Assembly (NCBI GenBank): GCA_012934845.2
Contig: WNNJ02001791.1
Coordinates: 62,001-126,000, forward strand
Direction: 5' to 3'
From: Pomphorhynchus laevis
Taxonomy: Eukaryota; Acanthocephala; Palaeacanthocephala; Echinorhynchida; Pomphorhynchidae
DNA: 64,000 bases
In this document: one piece after another, positions 34,323-46,619 of the stretch
How positions within the stretch are numbered: the stretch's first letter is position 1
Layout of the letters: every line of letters begins with the position of its first letter
Translations under genes and position numbers: made by a program
Notes under the pieces: generated by a model
Databases searched by the model: none
The model's input: only the letters and a program-made list of their open reading frames with translations
What the model was told of the DNA's origin: nothing

Positions 34323-36467
34323 TTCCCTACTTTACTGATTTCGTAGTAGCGTAGAAGTTGCGGTGAAAGCAGCAAACACACCTCTCTCTATCTCTCTGCT
34401 TTGAATTTCAACGTGTGTTGTGTCATATGCTTGTTACTTGCTCTCTTCATACTTGCTCGCTCGCTTCTACATCGTCTACTTTGCATTTTACATAACAAGA
34501 GCTATCCTTTCTCTCCTTTTAACAATAAAACAAACAAAAATGTTATTAACCTCCTTTCTCTATACTGTGCCTTGCATAATGATATGCACGAGCAATCAGA
34601 TCTAGAAACAGAATATTGGTGAAGTAGGCGAAGACCGTTTCGTTTATAGACTATACCGTCGCTGCCAATACTTATCATATATAGCAAACTAGTTCTCACC
34701 AGATACATTTTTGGCTACATAAAAACTGATTTTCTCGATTTCCATGACAGACCCCACCAACAATGCGCTAAATGTGCAGTATTTACAATAACATTTAATA
34801 TATATAGGTCTCTATCTATATGTGGTTTATAAAAGCTACGACAAAATTTTAAATTTACAATTTCAAACATATTGTGTAGACAATTGTTTCTGAGCTGTAG
34901 CAATAGTAGAGTAAAGTAATAATGAAAATTAGGCCACACCGTGGAAATGTGCCCTATTTTTAGTGCTTATGTAATTTGGAAGTTTAAATGTCCATTACAG
35001 TCGAGAAAGAAACAGAAAATATCGTCGAAAGATACGGCGGATCAGATGCTAATATATACGCGTGATTTGTGGGGGTGACTGGTTAAACAAGTTAAAATAG
35101 ACGGTAGTTGTGAACTTTTGGCTAAATAAATCAATTTCTTATAATATTTCTAAAATGCTGAATTATCTCTATAGTGATAGTATTCGCCCAGTTTAAAATC
35201 ACCTGATTTGAGGAATAATGTTTAAGACATGTATATGCAAGATTTATTACACTTCAACAATATGTCGGTGCGACCATTGGAACGCGTGTGTGCTATCTTC
35301 ATCGGCAGCGGCATTTATTCGCATTTATTATTAAAAATATAACAGTTAAAAAATATATAAGAAAATATTTTTACTAATTTTAATATTTTTAAAAATATCT
35401 TTTATTGAAAAAACAGTCATATTATTAACAATATAATTGTCGCGGACCTGATATAATTTAATTCAGCACATTATCATTGAGGATAACATCACGTTACTTT
35501 ACTGATTACTTTCCATTGATTTTAGCACATGAATGTTTTTAGTGTTTATAGCTAGCAAATCCATTTCAAATTGTTAATAAAATCGAACGCGGAAGAATCT
35601 TATGAGAAACTAACAATTTCCTGATTAATTTGTAAATTTAATTAAATTTTTACAGCGTTTTTGATTCACAATTACTCATTTTTACTGAGCAATGGACTAC
35701 CATCAAATAAAAATTCTACCAGATTAATATTAAGTAATTTATTATTTTGTTGAAATGTAAGAAGTTCTTTTTATATGCATATTTATTTTTCTTTTACCTT
35801 CGAAACAAGCGTTTAGTAAAAATTAAAACTTTTAATAACTAGTGTATTATCACTAGGGCGTAAAAGATTAATATAATTTCAATTTTAATCATCAACAAAG
35901 TCTAAATTTTTATTGCGTCATTTAATAATTTAAATTTTTTTAAATAATTTAATTAATTATTAATTATTTATTTATCTAAACTTTTCATTTTAAATCTATG
36001 TAATGCTATGTGCAACCACTATAGGTGGCTGCAAATGGCGTAACACGAATACACAGAACAAAAGCGTAACTTTAGAGAACTGATGATCCATGATCATTTG
36101 TTAATTCCATGCCAATGAATAAATGAGATTGATTTAATAAATCAATAAATAAGCGAGCTAGGTACTACATAAGTATGATTCAAATGTAAGGTATTTTAGT
36201 CATATGGTTAAGAAACGTTAATTGAAATGGTTTACGATTTAAAAGTCAACCAGTTTCAAATGCAAAATCCCAAAGTCACGATTTCTGGATTGTTCAAACT
36301 TTACAAAATATTTAATTAGTTATTGACTATAATGATGCTGTGATGACTTTTTATATAGGACAACCAATGATTTATAAAACTCATTGCTTGTACTCGCATG
36401 CATCCACTAAGCGTGAAAATAATTACCTATGTATAAGTTACTATTAAAAGCAACAACATCAACACGA
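34323..36467. other. AT-rich intergenic DNA
   Basis: No supported gene. Frames at 34401-34622 and 34502-34708 overlap on opposite strands and lack domains. The 3' untranslated region of the PDZ gene is presumably within the last few hundred bases before 36468; I see no single convincing poly-A signal. Confidence 0.45.
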
Positions 36468-39400
36468 CTAACCTAGGTTAAATAATGGCTTGTATATCAA
36501 ATGTTTGCGATAGTTACTGCGACTTGTGTAGCCAACGCAAAGACTAAAATATGATGAATTTTGTAAAAAGTGCGTCAAGCGTTGAATGCTCATTCTTGCA
36601 ATGTCGGTGTTGTTTATCTGGATGATAACATCTCCGGGGCTGACTGATATACACGGATTAAGCTTACCAACCACAAGAAGATTACCATTTACCAATCGCA
36701 GTACACATAACTCACTATGACCGTATTCTGGACCGATGAAAAATGTACAAGGTCCCTTGCAATGATATAAACTTGAGCAATTTGTGCCGGGTTTCACTTG
36801 ACGGAACACATTTCTCGTTGAGCAAAAGTTACTAAATATTACGCTGCTGTTATTACTACCCGCATTGTCGTTTATTGTTGAGCTTAGAAATTTAACAGAT
36901 GTATTTCGAGCCGCACGCATGCTCAATTTTGGTGATTTAAAACCGTTCCTATATAATTGTGGATTGTTTATTTCATTAGGGACCAAGTATCTTTCGTCGA
37001 CAGCTTCGCAGTTTCCTCTTGTCTCAACTGCTATCTTAATTGGAGACGGCATACACAGATTTTTGAAACCATTGTATGGTGAGTGTTCTATCTGATTTGA
37101 GTTCGACTGTCTTATGTCAATTTTACCTTTATCGTCGCAACTTTGTTCGTTGTCAGTTACTATATCAATTGACGACGCAGGGTGCAAATGTTTGCATTGA
37201 TTAATGTTTCGTTTTTCACTTGTTGTTTTTGTAGTTCGACAATCAAGATTATGATACACCATTTGGTTTAATAGCTGTGAATCCTTCAGTACACCTGATG
37301 ATCGGTGTTTTAGAGTGTTATCGTCATGATGTAACGATTCATTACAAATTTCACTTAAAGCAACTAAATTTTGATTATTCCGTTGACTATTGCCTTTCGT
37401 GTTTGTGACAGGGATTCGAACTGTAGTGTACTTAGGCTCATTACAATCTGGAGTATCAGTTAAATTGTAATCTTGAATGTTGTCGGATATTTGTAACGAA
37501 TGGCTTTTATTGTCGCTTGTCTGATGTTGGCTAATTGATATTAAGGCTTTAACAAATTTTGCAGAATGATCGTGGACCATCAGTTCTCTGCACTTCCGCC
37601 TTTTTCCTGTGTATTCGTGTAGTGGACAGTACGGGCAATGATCGTATTTTTTAAATGTCAGCTGATCTATGCAGCTACCTATAGTTTCGCTCGCTAAGGG
37701 CCATTCCTGCGATGTTGCTTCTCCTGAATCGGAAGACAAATCGGATGCAGAAAGCTCTAAGGCTGGCCACTCAGCAAGAACGGTATTTCCTGGAGTTTCC
37801 AAAAGTGTAGTGATCGGTAAAGATCGACAGTATTTGATTAGTTTTGCTGTAAGAGTATTGCCAATAGATATATGGTCGTCATCAACAGTCCAGCTAAGGT
37901 CACTTGAGTGCATTTCTATCGATTTATGATGTTCTTTTACGGGAATGTGATCAGTCTTACCACGCCGTTTTTCTGCAGTTTCGTTATTTACACAGTTATC
38001 CATAACTAATATTGGTTGATTATCATTTGTAATATCATCATCATTAATCTGCTTCGTCAATACAATATTGCTAAATTGCTGATTTGTTATTTTAGAATCG
38101 TTTACAAATCTACCCAGATAGTATTCTGTTTGATTGTCATCTTGAATTTTTCCGGTGACTAATCCTTTTTCTGATATTGCATCTTGATTCGCGGTATCAA
38201 CGTAGATCGAGGATGGATTTTCAATGACTACTGAATATCCCATTGAAGATACAACACTTGGATATTGTTCATATGGTTGTACGCTATTTGCGACAAAAAT
38301 GCCATCATTGGAAGTGAATTTCTCGTAATCTTGTAGCTTTAATGACTTTTCGAAGGCATCGTTTTGTAAATATGTATCTACATTTCCGCTTTCGTCTTTT
38401 TCGTCATTATGTTCGGTCTTATTTACACGTAAGTTAATGTCTACTAGGTCGGTCAAAGCGGTTAATTTAACATTTTCATTTTGTGGTCTTTCAATTTCTT
38501 TAGCATTATTTATTTCATTGCTTATTTTATTCATATTACATACAGTTGTCATGCGATTCAACATAAAGTCAGAATCTTTTAATTTTATAAGGCCGTTAAC
38601 ATTAAGTAAATGACTGGTTTGCTTTGTTTCCTCAGTCATATTGCAAATCAATCGTCGTTTGCAGCAACTATCGCCAACATTTTCATCTTGCCTACTTACC
38701 ACCGACGATGACAATTGATCAATGTGTTCAACTTTACTTGGTTTATTCATATAATTTTCATTATGGAAAAAGTTATCGCCATTTATTTGTTGGTCATCGA
38801 CATTTTCCTTTGTTGCTAATATTATACACTTCTCGTGTTCACTAGTGCTGTGAACTGCGTTTATTAGAGGATAATTACTACATCGGTCTGTAATATCATT
38901 TACAAGTGATATCAAAGAATCATCGTTATTTAGATTAGTAATTTGTTTGCTAGTCAAATTTTGCGACCTAAAAGTGTTGTATTCTTTTGAGCTACTGATT
39001 TCTTCTGGTGATGTCTTGCGTCCAACTAATTGGTTATTTATTATATGTTGTAGGTTATTGTTGTTGCCCGACAGCACGCGTGTATCATTAACTTTAACGG
39101 TATTGTATTTGGATAAATCGTTTTCACAACAGGCATTGCTCACTAAGGACTTTACAAGGAACTGATTATCTTTTTTAAAATTATATAGTGGTGACTTTCC
39201 GTTTTCTTGTGTATTGGCAGCTGCGCAGAAACAAGGCAAAATTGTTCGAAGATTAAAATCAAACTTGTGGACATGTGCCATTGGACTAAGAACTTCAAGC
39301 ATTGATCTAGTAGGTATTTTATCACGCTGAAAACTGGTTGGCACTTTATTCCTTTGAGCAGAAGTGTAAACATGCTGGTGGATTGGCTTTAACTTTGATC

Positions 39401-39568
39401 GGTTCATATAGCTTCGATGACAACATCCGTCTATCATCGCAATCCGATAGGCACTGAGCGATAACTTTAATTTTTCTGTTAGTTTATTTTGGTTGTCCAT
39501 GCATTGAACGTAATTCCTTTGGTAAAGATCGTCAGCTGCTTGTAGATCACAATGAAACAATCTATTTT
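36468..39568 (-). CDS. Large 3' exon of a PDZ-domain protein
   Basis: One open frame of about 1,030 codons after trimming the N-terminal part, which is intronic: a good acceptor, TATTTTAATACAG|AAAATAG on the minus strand, lies at 39569. Earlier exons were not found. The body is long, Asn/Asp/Ser-rich and likely disordered, with two short ordered-looking parts: AEWPALELSASDLSSDSGE and a Cys/His patch CPYCPLHEYTGKRRKC near residues 700-760. The last ~85 residues form a PDZ domain: FFIGPEYGHSELCVLRL, then LNPCISVSPGDVIIQINNTDI and MSIQRLTHFLQN. The usual GLGF loop is replaced by an atypical IGPEYG. PDZ domains bind C-terminal peptides at membranes or junctions. I do not recognise the whole protein. 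Confidence 0.75.
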
Positions 39569-39954
39569 CTGTATTAAAATAAATAACAGTAACAAAAACT
39601 AAAATATATGATTGTACGAATTTTAATAAATATTTTAATGCATAAAGCGCAAACTGTATTGAAATGCAATTTTTCACTTTAGTTTTTAATATTTCTATTT
39701 TTTTGTTATAAATTATTGAAAACAATCGTTAAAAATATCGAATGAATGCTTGAAAAAACAGTTTAATTTAAAATATTTCATTTGAGATTAATCATTCATT
39801 TAATCTCAATGAAGCTTGATTAGAGGTACTTGATTGTGACACGCTTTCAGATTCGATAGCGACGTAACATTCCAGGACGTTATCTGAATTTACTTAATAA
39901 ATGTATAGAAATACAAAATGTTGTGATACAATTTAATTATTATATTAATTAGAA
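39569..39954. other. Upstream intron of the PDZ gene
   Basis: Immediately 5' (minus strand) of the acceptor at 39569. The frame runs on to 39725, but the residues (IQFALYALKYLLKFVQ and similar) look like translated intron, rich in Leu/Ile/Phe/Lys. Extends to the inverted repeat. Confidence 0.5.
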
Positions 39955-39989
39955 TATAAGATCTTTGAGCAATGTGCATATCAACGTGC

Positions 39990-40153
39990 ATGCTAATCAG
40001 CCAGATGCTATCAAGCAGATTAACAATACAGACATTTTGCCTGAATGAACATTCAACGATTAAGTCACTACAAAATCCATATTCTTACAGTATATGCGTT
40101 AATTACAAAGCCGCAGTAACCATCGTCAACAGTTGACATACAAGCCATAATAA
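39990..40153 (+). pseudogene. Decayed PDZ exon copy, left arm
   Basis: Encodes PDAIKQINNTDI at the place of GDVIIQINNTDI in the PDZ gene, then, past stops and a frame change, LQSRSNHRQQLTYKP against TSRSNYRKHLIYKP. It has at least three stops over ~55 codons. It is on the strand opposite to the gene. Confidence 0.75.
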
Positions 40154-40429
40154 ATAAAACAATATTTTACATATACTTAAATAAATATTTTTAATTATAT
40201 GATTTTAATTAATTAAAAAATATTGCTTTTAAAGCAGCGGGGTTTTTGAATGGTAAACAATTTTAATTAACGTATATTAAACATATAACCAAGATGCTTT
40301 TCCGGGCAAAAAGAAGGACGAGAAGTATTTAAGTACATATTTTGTATCTGTATTATTAATATTATATTTTATGTAATATAACTAAATATTTATATAATTA
40401 AAAGTAGGAATATCTAGTTTTTATATTAT

Positions 40430-40595
40430 GGCTTGTATGTTAACTGCTGACGATGGTTACTGCGGCTTTGTAACCAACTCATATACTGTAATAAGATGGA
40501 TTTTGTAGTGAGTTAATCGTTGAATGCTCATTCTAGCAAAATGTCTGCATCGTTAATCTGCTTGATGACATCTGGCTGATTAGCATGCACGTTAA
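40430..40595 (-). pseudogene. Decayed PDZ exon copy, right arm
   Basis: Minus strand, same sense as the gene. It encodes PDVIKQINDADI and, further on, YMSWLQSRSNHRQQLTYKP. Similar decay to the left arm, with some private differences. Confidence 0.75.
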
Positions 40596-40625
40596 TATAC
40601 ACATTGCTCAAAGATCTTGTTATAA

Positions 40626-43600
40626 TTAATAAGATTTAATAGGATCCTTAATTCTAATTAAAAAGACATTTTCCTACTGTTTCTTATTACTTCATCTCGG
40701 TCGTTGTAGCGTGGATCCCAGAATCATCATGATGTTTATTCTAATGTTCTTATGCATACCAATTTTCTTAGAATATGTAATTTTCATTTTATTAACCAGT
40801 GATAGAACCATTTGAAAAATACCTCTGACAGGTATTCTCTTAACTTTACCACTTTTCTATAATCAAACGTTCAAAATTGATGTTTTCTGCTGTTTTCTTT
40901 ACAGCTATTATTTCTTTTGTATTTGCTCCCGTATCATTACGGCGACAAGCACACATTCATGTGGGTTTTAAGGATTGTTTTGCAATATAGCATGGTTTAG
41001 CTCCTTGTCGACTTTTGTACAGTTGACTCAATTGGTATTATCTTTTCCAATTGATAATGCCACATTCCTATCATAAATTTTCCCCATAAAATCAAACGGA
41101 AATAAACGCACGCACAAATGTTAACTCATCGTATTTAGAACCAGCTTACATTACAGCATTGATGTTAACATCGTAATTATTATCCTTTCAAATTTGTTGT
41201 TGGCTTATCAGCTGTTTCCTTGTTTTATATATTTATATGGAATATGTTGTGAATATGGTTTGTCGATTATTATTGCGTTGGTGACACTTGAATTCTCAGA
41301 CAGGTGATTTTTCAAACAATTATTCGATACGCAGAACTAACAAAATAATATTTCTTGATGTCAGAACGATTAGCATGCACAGACATCTTAGTCTGCGCAT
41401 GCATTGCTTTTACATTGCTTTGTGCCACATATTTGAGTATTAGATTAGATTCTTGTGTATTTGAGTATATATCTAATTTAAAAAATTAACTAATTATAAA
41501 TTCAATAAACTATAGCTCATAATACGTTTGGTTGGCATCTGTACTACCAACGCTAAAAATATACAAGCAGGGTTTTTATATTTTTAACTATATTTCAGTT
41601 CTTATTGGAGCTTTTGTCAACTGAAGCCAAACTATCGACTCATTTACTCTATGCAAGTAATTTCTTTAGATAAATGAGTTGATCTGGAAAGCAGAAACGT
41701 AAAGAAACGTACAGAAATTATAACAACAAAGGTGGTCACGATAGTAATTAGATGAAAGTACATTGAATTTCTGAGAAGCAAGCAAATACATGCCCGAAAT
41801 TCTGATTTTGTTTAACTTTTAATAAAAAAATTAAATTTTTTTATAAAACTTTATTAAAAGAAGCTCATGACTTGCAAAAGCCGCTATTGCTATTGTCTAA
41901 TGAATAGCTATATTATAATCTTACATAAACGATAAAATTACAACTATCAAAATAATATAACAATTGCATTGAATAACACAATATTTCTTTTATTTGATAT
42001 TCGTTTATATTAAGTTATATAATAGCATAATATTTGCTTAAATATTCGCTCATTCATTAAAAATCGTTTACTGCAACATAATATCAACAAAAATAGCTAA
42101 AATTATTTAGTTCTTGGGCCATATATGATAACTTGGATCATAAAACGAATTATTAATCACTTGCCCGATCATACATTTCATGATCAGAATGCGAAGTCGA
42201 ATTTTATATTGTTTTGTATTTTATATTGTTTTGTATTTTATAATATTGTTTCTTTTTAACTTACCCTGATTATTAAGATAAGAAGCATTTTATTTTCAGA
42301 TTTAAAAGTCATTTTAAAGTGAAATGTACAATTAAACCTTGTAGCATGTAGTGCCTGTAAATTCTATTATATATAAATTCTTCCATAGAATCAAATTGCA
42401 TTAACATTTGTTTATTAAACGTATTAATAGAACATGTATAACTATTCAAAAATAATTAAAAATTTATAATTTAAAATCGTTTTTAATATTTAAGTCACAT
42501 TAAAATCTAGTCTCTTACACACAGTTGGACTAAGGACATAATTATTGATAACTTCTTACCTAATGAATATTGTTTTTCCGAGTGTGAAGGGATTATAACC
42601 CTAAATTTTCCAATTTCAACATCTATTTAAAATTTGGCATGTGTTGATTTCTAATAAGACAATATTTTTAAGCCAACGATGCCATCTACATTTACAGTTG
42701 GAATGCAAGCGTTTATTTATTATAATATTTACGTTCCATAATGTGCTCACAGCGTGTATCTCTCCATTCGATTTTATCCAAATAAATGTGATGTTATTGC
42801 TACCGACACAAGATACTTTTGTTTTGCTTAGCATTTAGCAATTACTTGAAAATGGAACAGTCAAAGCATTGATTTTTGTTTTGAAATCAAAAAATAATAT
42901 ATTCTAATAGTATAATATGAGCAACGAATTTATAAGTGTTCGATAATAAGCTAGAGTGACAAAATCCATACCAAACTGTGATTTAAACATCATTTTATTA
43001 TTAGTTAAGATGATTTTGATGGTTACTTGCTTGATTATCACAAATAATCTTATCCATTTTGAAATACTACAAATTGCCAGTCACATTTCATCATGGTTGA
43101 AACAATTTCGCATAAATATTGATATAAACATGCGACTTATTTAAAAACCAGCAATTCCTTATTAATATTGTCATTAAAATTAATAAATCTTGTTACTTTG
43201 TAGTTAAAAATCCAATTTTGATTATTGTTCAATCCCTCCTTTCACGAGAAATGATTTTAGACATGAAGAAATCAAACAATAAATAGTTTTTCTGATTGTA
43301 ATAATTGATTGTACAGTAATTTGTATATATTAAAGTTTAATAGTTTATAAAGCATGTTAATTGTAATTAGGATTCTATTCGTGACTCAATGTTAGATGAC
43401 AAGCAAGGAACCCCTAAAACTGTCATTAGTAAAATTAAAAAGCTTTTAGTTTCACTTTATTGTGCAACAACGTGAATCTAATCATATTGAGCATATTAAT
43501 TGAATATACAATGCATTTAACTAAACACAACCAGTAAAATAAAAAAATTTACAAAGTGATTCAAATTAATGAGTTTAACAACCCATACGATTTACAATTT

Positions 43601-43697
43601 GAAGCCAAAAATAATAATCAAATAGCTGAAATTATGAACTCCCAAGTAATGATTTTATGCAATTTATTTAATTTTAGATATTTTTTTAAATGACGTT
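40626..43697. other. AT-rich intergenic region
   Basis: About 3 kb without a supported gene. Earlier exons of the PDZ gene could lie here but none can be called by eye. A short palindrome GCATGCACAGAC...GTCTGCGCATGC sits at 41372-41406. The overlapping ORFs at 42616-42838 on both strands have no domain. Confidence 0.45.
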
Positions 43698-44365
43698 AAA
43701 GTTCTAATGTGTTTTAATAGTAAGGATTCAACTTTGCAGATTTATCACTGCTTCTTAAAATTTATTCGAAATCTAGGTGGATATGATTTAAGGAAAAATA
43801 ATAATTAATTTTATATAATTTGTAACTTTGTGCAGGATGTCAATTTTTGTAAAAAATCAATTGAACGAGATAAGCTGAGCATCGACAAAATGCGCTTTGA
43901 TAATGGGGAAAATGTTATGACTTTTTAAATGATATTTTAATTTACTGCATTGTTATAAAATCTTGATATACTTATCAAATATCGAGTCACAACTATGAAT
44001 TGAAGACATTATAGATTCATTGCCTTTATTTGTTGTTTAAATGTGTTGTTAAACTCATTAATATAAATCACTTTGTAAATTTTTATTTAATTGAATGTCT
44101 TTACTTAAATGCATTGAATTTTCAACTAATATGTACCGATTTATCGGATTGACCATAAAAAATCATTAAAAAATGGTATTTTATTGGGAATAAAATACAA
44201 TCAAGCAAGTGATAAGCAATTCTTAAAGTAGATGGTGACTAAGTTCCAGAATAATAATTTATGCATGCTTCGGTTAAATATTGTTATCGTTTTAATGAAT
44301 AAAATTTGTTAACAAAGTTGCAATAAATATGCATCAACATGTAAAAGTAATTTTGCGGCCAGTTT
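43698..44365 (+). repeat. 668-bp block, copy 1
   Basis: Nearly identical to 54062-54729 in the same orientation, both exactly 668 bp, with about eight substitutions and no indel that I can see. Noncoding: no frame above 60 codons is shared with a known domain. No terminal inverted repeats or target duplications are visible at the ends (AAAGTTCTAATG... to ...GCGGCCAGTTT). The origin is unknown: segmental copy or a nonautonomous element. Confidence 0.9.
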
Positions 44366-44838
44366 TATGAATTCAAGGAGGTAGAATATTAAGTAAAAAT
44401 ATTCTCTGCGCTATCTTAATTTAAAAACGCTCACATATACAATCGATATAAAATTTAATTTGAAGATTATCGTTTAAAAACACGCATTTATTAAAAAGGT
44501 ACGGGTTACCTGCCAAAAACTTGTTTAAAAATGGAATAACTTATCAAAATGATATTTCTATTTAGGTCAATTCGATTGTTTGAGTTAGATTAAATATGTT
44601 GAAATAAGTTTTTAAAAGTTTAGGAACAGAGTATATTGTACAAGTAGACAACTGTGTTAAGTGGTCAAAAAATGAATTTGTTATCTACTTTGTCTCTTGA
44701 AAGATACTACAAGTATACATAATGTATATATATGCATAATGTAAGTATAATGTATATATAATGTATATACATAAAATATATACATTAACATAAAATTAAA
44801 TATAATGTATTTATAAAACACACAAGCATAATTCACAA
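44366..44838. other. AT-rich spacer
   Basis: No gene. A TGTATATA/ATAATGTA simple-repeat patch at 44715-44815, directly left of the tandem repeat with the ribozyme-like cores. Confidence 0.5.
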
Positions 44839-45012
44839 GCCAGTGCTCTTTGCTAATGATCCTATTGGTGAAGCATGTACCTAGTTTGTTAGCCAGTGTT
44901 CTTTGCTAATGATCCAATTAATGAAGCATGTACCTAGTTTGCTAGAAATTTTCTAGCTCTAAGTACCTTTGACATACTCGTGCCATCTGCCGGTCCTTCT
45001 CTGCATCAAGTA

Positions 45013-45073
45013 GTGGAAGGTACCTGGCACTGATGAGTCAAAATAATGACGAAACGGTACCTGTTATCGTTTT
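45013..45073 (+). ncRNA. Hammerhead-like ribozyme core, unit 2
   Basis: CTGATGA at 45030-45036, GTC at 45037-45039 pairing with GAC at 45048-45050 (helix II, 8-nt loop), then GAAAC at 45051-45055. These are the invariant boxes of the hammerhead. The flanks hold GGTACC on both sides (45019-45024 and 45056-45061), and TGGCA before the core can pair with TGCCA at 44979-44983 or at about 45095. I could not fix helices I and III or the cleavage site with confidence. Confidence 0.5.
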
Positions 45074-45311
45074 GTCGATTCTTTCGTGGCTGCCACATCA
45101 TACAAATAGAAAAAGGCCCATGGAAATCTCTCATTTTCTCGTAAATTACAAATAAGTTGGCAGATAAATAAAGAGAATGCGCTAACATTAGCCAGTGCTC
45201 TTAGCTAATGATCCTTTTGGTGAAGCATGTACCTAGTTTGCTAGAAATTTTCTAGCTCTAATTACCTTTGACATACTCGTGCTGTCTGCCAATCCTCCTC
45301 TGCATCCAGTA

Positions 45312-45372
45312 GTGGAGGTACCTGGCACTGATGAGTCGAAATTACGACGAAACGTTATCTGGTATCGTTTTG
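45312..45372 (+). ncRNA. Hammerhead-like ribozyme core, unit 3
   Basis: CTGATGA at 45328-45334, GTCG at 45335-45338 pairing with CGAC at 45345-45348, then GAAAC at 45349-45353. Compared with unit 2, helix II gains a matched G-C pair (a paired change: A to G on one side, T to C on the other), which supports selection on the structure at some time. Helices I and III remain uncertain. Confidence 0.5.
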
Positions 45373-45540
45373 TCGATTATTTCGCGGCTGCCACATCATA
45401 CAAGCAGAAAAATGCCAACGGAAATCTCTCATTTTCTCGTAAAATAATTCACAAGAATTATGAAATTTATTTGTTATAAGAATTTTTTAATAGCGTAACA
45501 TTTTTATATAAAATTGTTTACAAAAATTTTAAACTAGAAT

Positions 45541-46600
45541 TAAAATACACTTACATCAACGTCTGTTTTAAATCAAAATAAGTAATATCACTAGATTTTA
45601 AATGCTTTTAAAATATCTGTAAAATATTTTTGAGACAGATGATATTGCAATGACCTGATCACTATGGTTACAAAAAATCGAAAAAGTTTATATTGTAAAT
45701 ACCAGCTTTAAATGATAGGATCACGAAAATACAAGTCAGTTACAAATAAAAAACTCTCAAGTATTTGGCAAAATATAAAAAAATTTGTTCTCGTCTTTGA
45801 AATATGAAACAAATACTTGAACAAATAATAACATAGGTTCATACGTTAAGAAATTCTAGGATAAATCCAGGAGCTTAGAAGTAAATTTAAAATATATGTC
45901 ACGCATTCATTTTCTTTATTTAGACATTAATGCAACGACCTATTATTTCCCTATATTTGTTTTGCAAACAATTACTTAACTTAACTTGGTAGGCGTTAAA
46001 GTTTAACTTATCCATTAGCTTTATATAAAAATGGCCTATTGTTTTCCATTTATATAATTCCAAAATAGAATTTTAAGTCTAAATACTGAAATGTATGAAT
46101 TAACTTAATTTAAAATAAATACGCGTCAATTAAATATGAATATCAATTTAGGTTATTAATTTAGTGCTAAATTACACTTACATCAACGTCTGTTTTTAAT
46201 CAAAATAAGTAGTATCACTAGATTTTAAATGCTTTTAAAATATCTGTAAAATATTTTTGAGACAGATGATATTGCAATGACCTGATCACTATGGTTACAA
46301 AAAATCGAAAAAGTTTATATTGTAAATACCAGCTTTAAATGATAGGATCACGAAAATACAAGCCAGTTACAAATGAAAATACCAATTAAGTATTTGGCAA
46401 AATATTAAAAAATTTGTTCTTGTCTTTGAAATATGAAACAAATACTTTTGTCATAGTATTAGAAATATTAAACAAATTTATTTGGTTTATTTAGACATTA
46501 ATGCATTGACCTAATATTTCTCTACATGCGTTTTTCATAACAATTACTCTACTTAACTTGGTAGCCGTAAAAGTTATATTTATCCATTAGCTTTATATAA
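45541..46600 (+). repeat. Direct duplication of a ~625-bp unit
   Basis: 45541-45815 and 46168-46445 are about 94% identical (ATTTTAAATGCTTTTAAAAT, then GATGATATTGCAATGACCTG). The second halves also match: 45918-46045 against 46486-46600, including CATTAATGCA and TTATCCATTAGCTTTATATA. The second copy is cut at about 46600 and resumes at about 47547, as described for the inserted block. No coding frame. Confidence 0.8.
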
Positions 46601-46619
46601 AAAATATTATAATGTTAAA

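Larger units (their letters stand above)
39955..40625. repeat. Inverted repeat built from the PDZ exon end
   Basis: Two arms, 39955-40155 (plus orientation) and 40427-40625 (minus orientation), separated by about 270 bp of AT-rich loop. They are about 88-90% alike by eye over ~200 bp. Each arm matches the 3' end of the PDZ exon (about 36475-36660): AAGCAGATTAAC matches the GDVIIQINN codons, and CAAAGCCGCAGTAACCATCG matches SRSNYR, ending at TACAAGCCATAA. The arms resemble each other more than the gene, so one decayed copy arose first and was then duplicated in inverted form, or gene conversion has kept the arms alike. A transcript through it would fold into a ~200-bp hairpin. Confidence 0.8.
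44839..45440 (+). repeat. 299-bp tandem repeat with hammerhead-like cores (2.2 copies)
   Basis: A partial unit (44839-44891, 53 bp) is followed by a complete unit (44892-45190) and a third (45191-45440), each starting GCCAGTG(C/T)TCTTxGCTAATG. The period is 299 bp. Units share GAAGCATGTACCTAGTTTG, a TAGAAATTTTCTA palindrome, a TTTGACATACTCGTG block, then the ribozyme-like core, then CGGCTGCCACATCATACAA and GGAAATCTCTCATTTTCTCG. Differences are spread evenly (roughly 85-90% identity), so the array is moderately old. No coding frame. The plan resembles hammerhead-bearing satellite or SINE-like repeats known in flatworms and amphibians. Confidence 0.75.

Noticed and set aside
39569-39725. N-terminal extension of the PDZ frame
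   Set aside because: Composition is intron-like and a good splice acceptor separates it from the rest.
42616-42838. Overlapping frames on both strands
   Set aside because: No domain, AT-rich, mutually exclusive and short.
44839-45440. CRISPR-like array
   Set aside because: Only about two long units with no short repeat/spacer structure; it is a satellite-like tandem repeat in an animal genome.
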